Assembly (NCBI GenBank): GCA_010912705.1
Contig: POWB01000010.1
Coordinates: 93,035 to 157,034, forward strand
Source: Halochromatium sp.
GTDB lineage: Bacteria > Pseudomonadota > Gammaproteobacteria > Chromatiales > Chromatiaceae
Direction: 5' to 3'
DNA length: 64,000 bases
Positions 61,570-64,000 of this stretch are shown here, in pieces. Position 1 is the stretch's first letter, and each line of letters opens with the position of its first letter. Both the position numbers and the translations under genes were made by a program. The notes beneath the pieces are model-generated. The model saw only the letters and a program-made list of their open reading frames with translations. It had not been told where the DNA came from and did no database searches.

Positions 61570-62259
61570 ATGATTAGTGGCATCGAAAATACTAACGCGG
61601 CTAGCATGGGCGGCACTATGCCACTCAGCCGTAGCCAGTCGGATGAGCTTCGCGAGAGCTTCCTGCTGTTGCTGACCACGCAATTGCAGAACCAAGATCC
61701 CCTCAATCCGCTCGAAAACGCCGAGATGACCTCGCAGATCGCGCAGATCAATACGGTCAGCGGTATCGAACAGTTGAACGAAACCCTGCAGATGATCACT
61801 GGCCAGATTGATGCGAATCAGGCGTTGCAGGCGAGCGCACTCGTCGGCAAAGGCGTCTTGGTGGCTGGGGATCGCGTCTTGCTAGAGCAGGATGAAGATG
61901 GGGTTGCTTATACGACACCCTTTGGTATCGAGCTGCAAGCCCCTGCTGAAAATGTGTGCGTAACCATCACCGGCGCTGACGGTGCGGTGATCAGCCAGTT
62001 CGATACCGGGCCAGTGGAGGCTGGCGTCACCTCTTTCCGTTGGGATGGTCTCAATACTGAGGGTGACGTTGCCGCCTCAGGTGCCTATACCGTCTCACTA
62101 GAGGCTGTCGACGCCGATGAAGAGGTCATCACGGGCGAATCCCTGCAGTATGCTGAAGTGCTCGGGGTGACGCCACAGGATGAAAACGGCCAGGTCAGTC
62201 TTGATCTTGGCGCCATCTATGGTCAGATGGGTCTCGACGCCATTCGTCAGATCCTGTAA
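61570..62259 (+). CDS. flgD: Flagellar hook cap protein FlgD
   Basis: 229 residues from ATG 61570, 4 nt after flgC. FlgD caps the growing hook and is lost on completion. The conserved N-terminal segment SFLLLLTTQLQNQDPLNPLE is present, followed by a beta-rich FlgD Ig-like domain (TSFRWDGLNTEGDVAASGAYT). Ends about 30 nt before flgE. Confidence 0.95.
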   Translation: MISGIENTNAASMGGTMPLSRSQSDELRESFLLLLTTQLQNQDPLNPLENAEMTSQIAQINTVSGIEQLNETLQMITGQIDANQALQASALVGKGVLVAGDRVLLEQDEDGVAYTTPFGIELQAPAENVCVTITGADGAVISQFDTGPVEAGVTSFRWDGLNTEGDVAASGAYTVSLEAVDADEEVITGESLQYAEVLGVTPQDENGQVSLDLGAIYGQMGLDAIRQIL

Positions 62260-62291
62260 TAATCGATAGCTTCTAGAAAGGAGAGTCATCC

Positions 62292-63689
62292 ATGAGCTTC
62301 TCACAAGCACTGAGCGGACTTAGCGCCCAATCCGAAAACCTCAAGGTCATTAGTAATAATATTGCTAACTCGCAAACCGTTGGGTACAAGAACGGCCGGA
62401 TTGCGTTTGCCGACATCTTCGCGGGGGCGAGTCAGGTTGGCATAGGTGCGCAGGTTGCCTCGATCACGCAAGATTTTCGCTCTGGTGATCTGGAGATCAC
62501 CGGGCGTAATCTAGATCTGGCAATCGCTGGCGGTGGTTTCTACCGGCTTGAGGATGCCAAAGGCGATACAGTATTTTCACGTAATGGTCAGTTTAATCAG
62601 GACGCCAACGGTTATCTCGTCAATGCATCGGGTCAGCGACTGACTGGCTATGCCATGAATGCAGATGATGAAACCTTTCCGTTTGCGCCGGTTATTCCCG
62701 GTGGTGCACCACAGCCGTTGCAGATTCCACCCAACGATATTCCTGCAAATGCAACCACATTAGTGGAAACAACCTATAACTTAGATGCCTCCGCTGTTCC
62801 CGGTCAAGACCTGCAGACAGCATCAATAGATACTGGAGGCGGTGTTTCTGCAGATATCAATTTTCACTTCTCGACTAGCTATACAGTCTTCGACTCCCTG
62901 GGGAATGAGCGGACGGTGACCACTTATTACGAGAAAAACACGAATCCTGCGGATGGTGAAAGCCTATGGGGAGCAACGGTCGTACTGGATGGTGCAAGGC
63001 CAGGCTGGACTCCTCCTGTTGTTAATCCTGGCTCTGGCAACTATGATTTTGAGCTCAATTTTGATGCGAATGGACAGCTTGATGTCAATGGTGTAACCGG
63101 AGCCGGTGCTGCGATCATCACTGGCACAGCTTCTGGTGCTGCTGCTGTGACAGGCGCCCCTGCAACAGTGAACCCTCCTTTCTCTCGGCAGGAGGGGCAA
63201 CTACGGCTCAGTTTCGCTAATGGAACCTTCGACTTGGAAGGTGCTGCTACTCTTGAGTTCGATGTCAATCTAGCTGGAACGACGCAATTCAACAATAATT
63301 CGGTGCAGAATACCATGAGCCAAGATGGCTATTCCTCAGGTACTCTGGCCGGCCTTGAAGTACTTGAAGATGGCACGGTAATGCGCATCTTCACAAATGA
63401 TGAGCGTCGCCCTGCGGGCCAGATCGCGCTGGCCAACTTCGCCAATCCTGAAGGCCTGATGCCGGATGGTAACAATGGTTGGACGCAAAGCGACATTTCG
63501 GGCGAAGCCGTGCTCGGTACTGCTGGAACAGGCGTGCTTGGCACGATTCGAGCAGAAACCCTAGAGAGTTCCAACGTCGATCTGGCCTCAGAGCTGGTCA
63601 ACATGATCATCTCACAGCGCGCTTACCAGGCCAACTCAACCTCGATCGGCACCCAGGACGAACTGCTGCAGACTGTCATCAACCTCTAA
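62292..63689 (+). CDS. flgE: Flagellar hook protein FlgE
   Basis: 465 residues with GAAAGGAGAG upstream. The N-terminal VISNNIANSQTVGYKNGRIAF and C-terminal VNMIISQRAYQANSTSIGTQ helices form the D0 core; the central part (about residues 140-350) is the variable outer D1-D2 region, richer in Asn, Thr, Gly and AT-rich DNA than the rest. Forms the universal joint between rod and filament. Ends before a stable hairpin that separates it from flgF. Confidence 0.95.
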   Translation: MSFSQALSGLSAQSENLKVISNNIANSQTVGYKNGRIAFADIFAGASQVGIGAQVASITQDFRSGDLEITGRNLDLAIAGGGFYRLEDAKGDTVFSRNGQFNQDANGYLVNASGQRLTGYAMNADDETFPFAPVIPGGAPQPLQIPPNDIPANATTLVETTYNLDASAVPGQDLQTASIDTGGGVSADINFHFSTSYTVFDSLGNERTVTTYYEKNTNPADGESLWGATVVLDGARPGWTPPVVNPGSGNYDFELNFDANGQLDVNGVTGAGAAIITGTASGAAAVTGAPATVNPPFSRQEGQLRLSFANGTFDLEGAATLEFDVNLAGTTQFNNNSVQNTMSQDGYSSGTLAGLEVLEDGTVMRIFTNDERRPAGQIALANFANPEGLMPDGNNGWTQSDISGEAVLGTAGTGVLGTIRAETLESSNVDLASELVNMIISQRAYQANSTSIGTQDELLQTVINL

Positions 63690-63723
63690 CACGATCTGAC
63701 GCCTTTGCAGCTCATCGGTCCCC

Positions 63724-63750
63724 CCACCTGGCCTGATGCTGGCCAGGTGG
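63724..63750. terminator. Stable hairpin between flgE and flgF
   Basis: A perfect 10-bp stem (CCACCTGGCC / GGCCAGGTGG) with a 7-nt loop lies between the flgE stop and flgF. It has no T-run, so it is more likely a partial attenuator or a 3' stabiliser for the abundant flgE message than a full terminator. Confidence 0.5.
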
Positions 63751-63779
63751 CATTGCCCTTGACATGACTGCCTAAGTCT

Positions 63780-64000
63780 ATGGACCGCATCATCTACACC
63801 GCCATGAGCGGTGCCCAACAGGGTCTGCAACAGCAGGCAGTGGTCAGTGATAACCTGGCTAATGCGACCACTACCGGTTTTCGCGCCCAACTCTTTGCCG
63901 CTCGCGCCGTGCCGGTTCAAGGCGAGGCGGCGACTCAGACTCGGGTCTCGACCGCAGCTACGACGCCAGGCAGCGATTTCACCGCTGGCCCCATCAGCAC
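63780..64000 (+). CDS. flgF: Flagellar rod protein FlgF (5' part, cut by window end)
   Basis: The first 73 codons are visible from ATG 63780: MDRIIYTAMSGAQQGLQQQA followed by VVSDNLANATTTGFRAQ, the family N terminus of the proximal rod protein FlgF. The gene order flgE-flgF is conserved. The remainder lies outside the window. No strong ribosome binding site is seen before the start. Confidence 0.93.
   Translation, partial: MDRIIYTAMSGAQQGLQQQAVVSDNLANATTTGFRAQLFAARAVPVQGEAATQTRVSTAATTPGSDFTAGPIS

Overview
The window is a GC-rich, tightly packed chromosomal segment of a motile gammaproteobacterium. Core genes (trpS-scpA-scpB-rluB, aroA-cmk-rpsA-ihfB, gpmI, thyA, argD-argF) match gammaproteobacterial families and order. 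The mix of enteric-type flagellar control (flhDC, fliA, flgM, cheZ, flhBAE) with glgC, an orphan V-type ATPase subunit D, a bufferin locus and many short intergenic tandem repeats suggests an environmental lineage, perhaps Chromatiales-like (purple sulfur bacteria). That placement is inference; no 16S or other marker is present. I see no tRNA, rRNA, CRISPR array, transposase or prophage gene.

Layout. 1-18.7 kb: housekeeping. The 3' part of trpS, the condensin partners scpA/scpB and rluB; then, on the minus strand, a PQQ-type aldose dehydrogenase and a dihydrolipoamide dehydrogenase; then aroA-cmk-rpsA-ihfB closed by a strong terminator, convergent glgC, a small exported Cys-rich protein, gpmI, thyA, sohB, a LysM protein and a lipoprotein. 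18.7-22.8 kb: SH3-domain membrane protein, argD-argF and an exported aspartic protease. 22.9-24.9 kb: a three-gene bufferin (copper-binding RiPP) locus: precursor with CGEGKCG repeats, DUF692 multinuclear iron oxygenase, DUF2063 partner. 25.1-31.7 kb: DUF1841, a damaged nth (endonuclease III), orphan atpD, an FGGY kinase, queF, exported acetolactate decarboxylase, a GNAT protein and a short ZipA-like protein. This stretch is rich in short tandem repeats lying against stop codons and has one nested inverted repeat.

31.8-64 kb: a flagellar and chemotaxis island. Plus strand: PilZ/HD-GYP protein, fliD-fliS-fliT-fliK-like-flhX behind a consensus sigma-28 promoter, and at the far end flgBCDEF (flgF cut by the window edge). 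Minus strand: flhB-flhA-flhE-fliA-motA-motB, a Cache-type receptor joined stop-to-start to flhD-flhC, cheA-cheW-receptor, cheR-cheB-receptor-cheY-cheZ, and flgA-[sigma-28 promoter]-flgM-flgN. Together they encode the master regulator (FlhDC), the sigma-28/FlgM checkpoint, the export gate, rod, hook and cap proteins with chaperones, the stator and a full Che pathway with four receptors, two of which carry CheR/CheB tethering pentapeptides.

Most noteworthy: the bufferin locus; a microhomology-mediated deletion in nth that removes half of the iron-sulfur loop and fuses the frame to DUF1841; different tandem repeats lying against gene 3' ends at seven places; FlhB with NPSR instead of NPTH at the autocleavage site; a receptor with an altered signalling tip; and two sigma-28 promoters matching consensus, one of which settles a TTG start for flgM.
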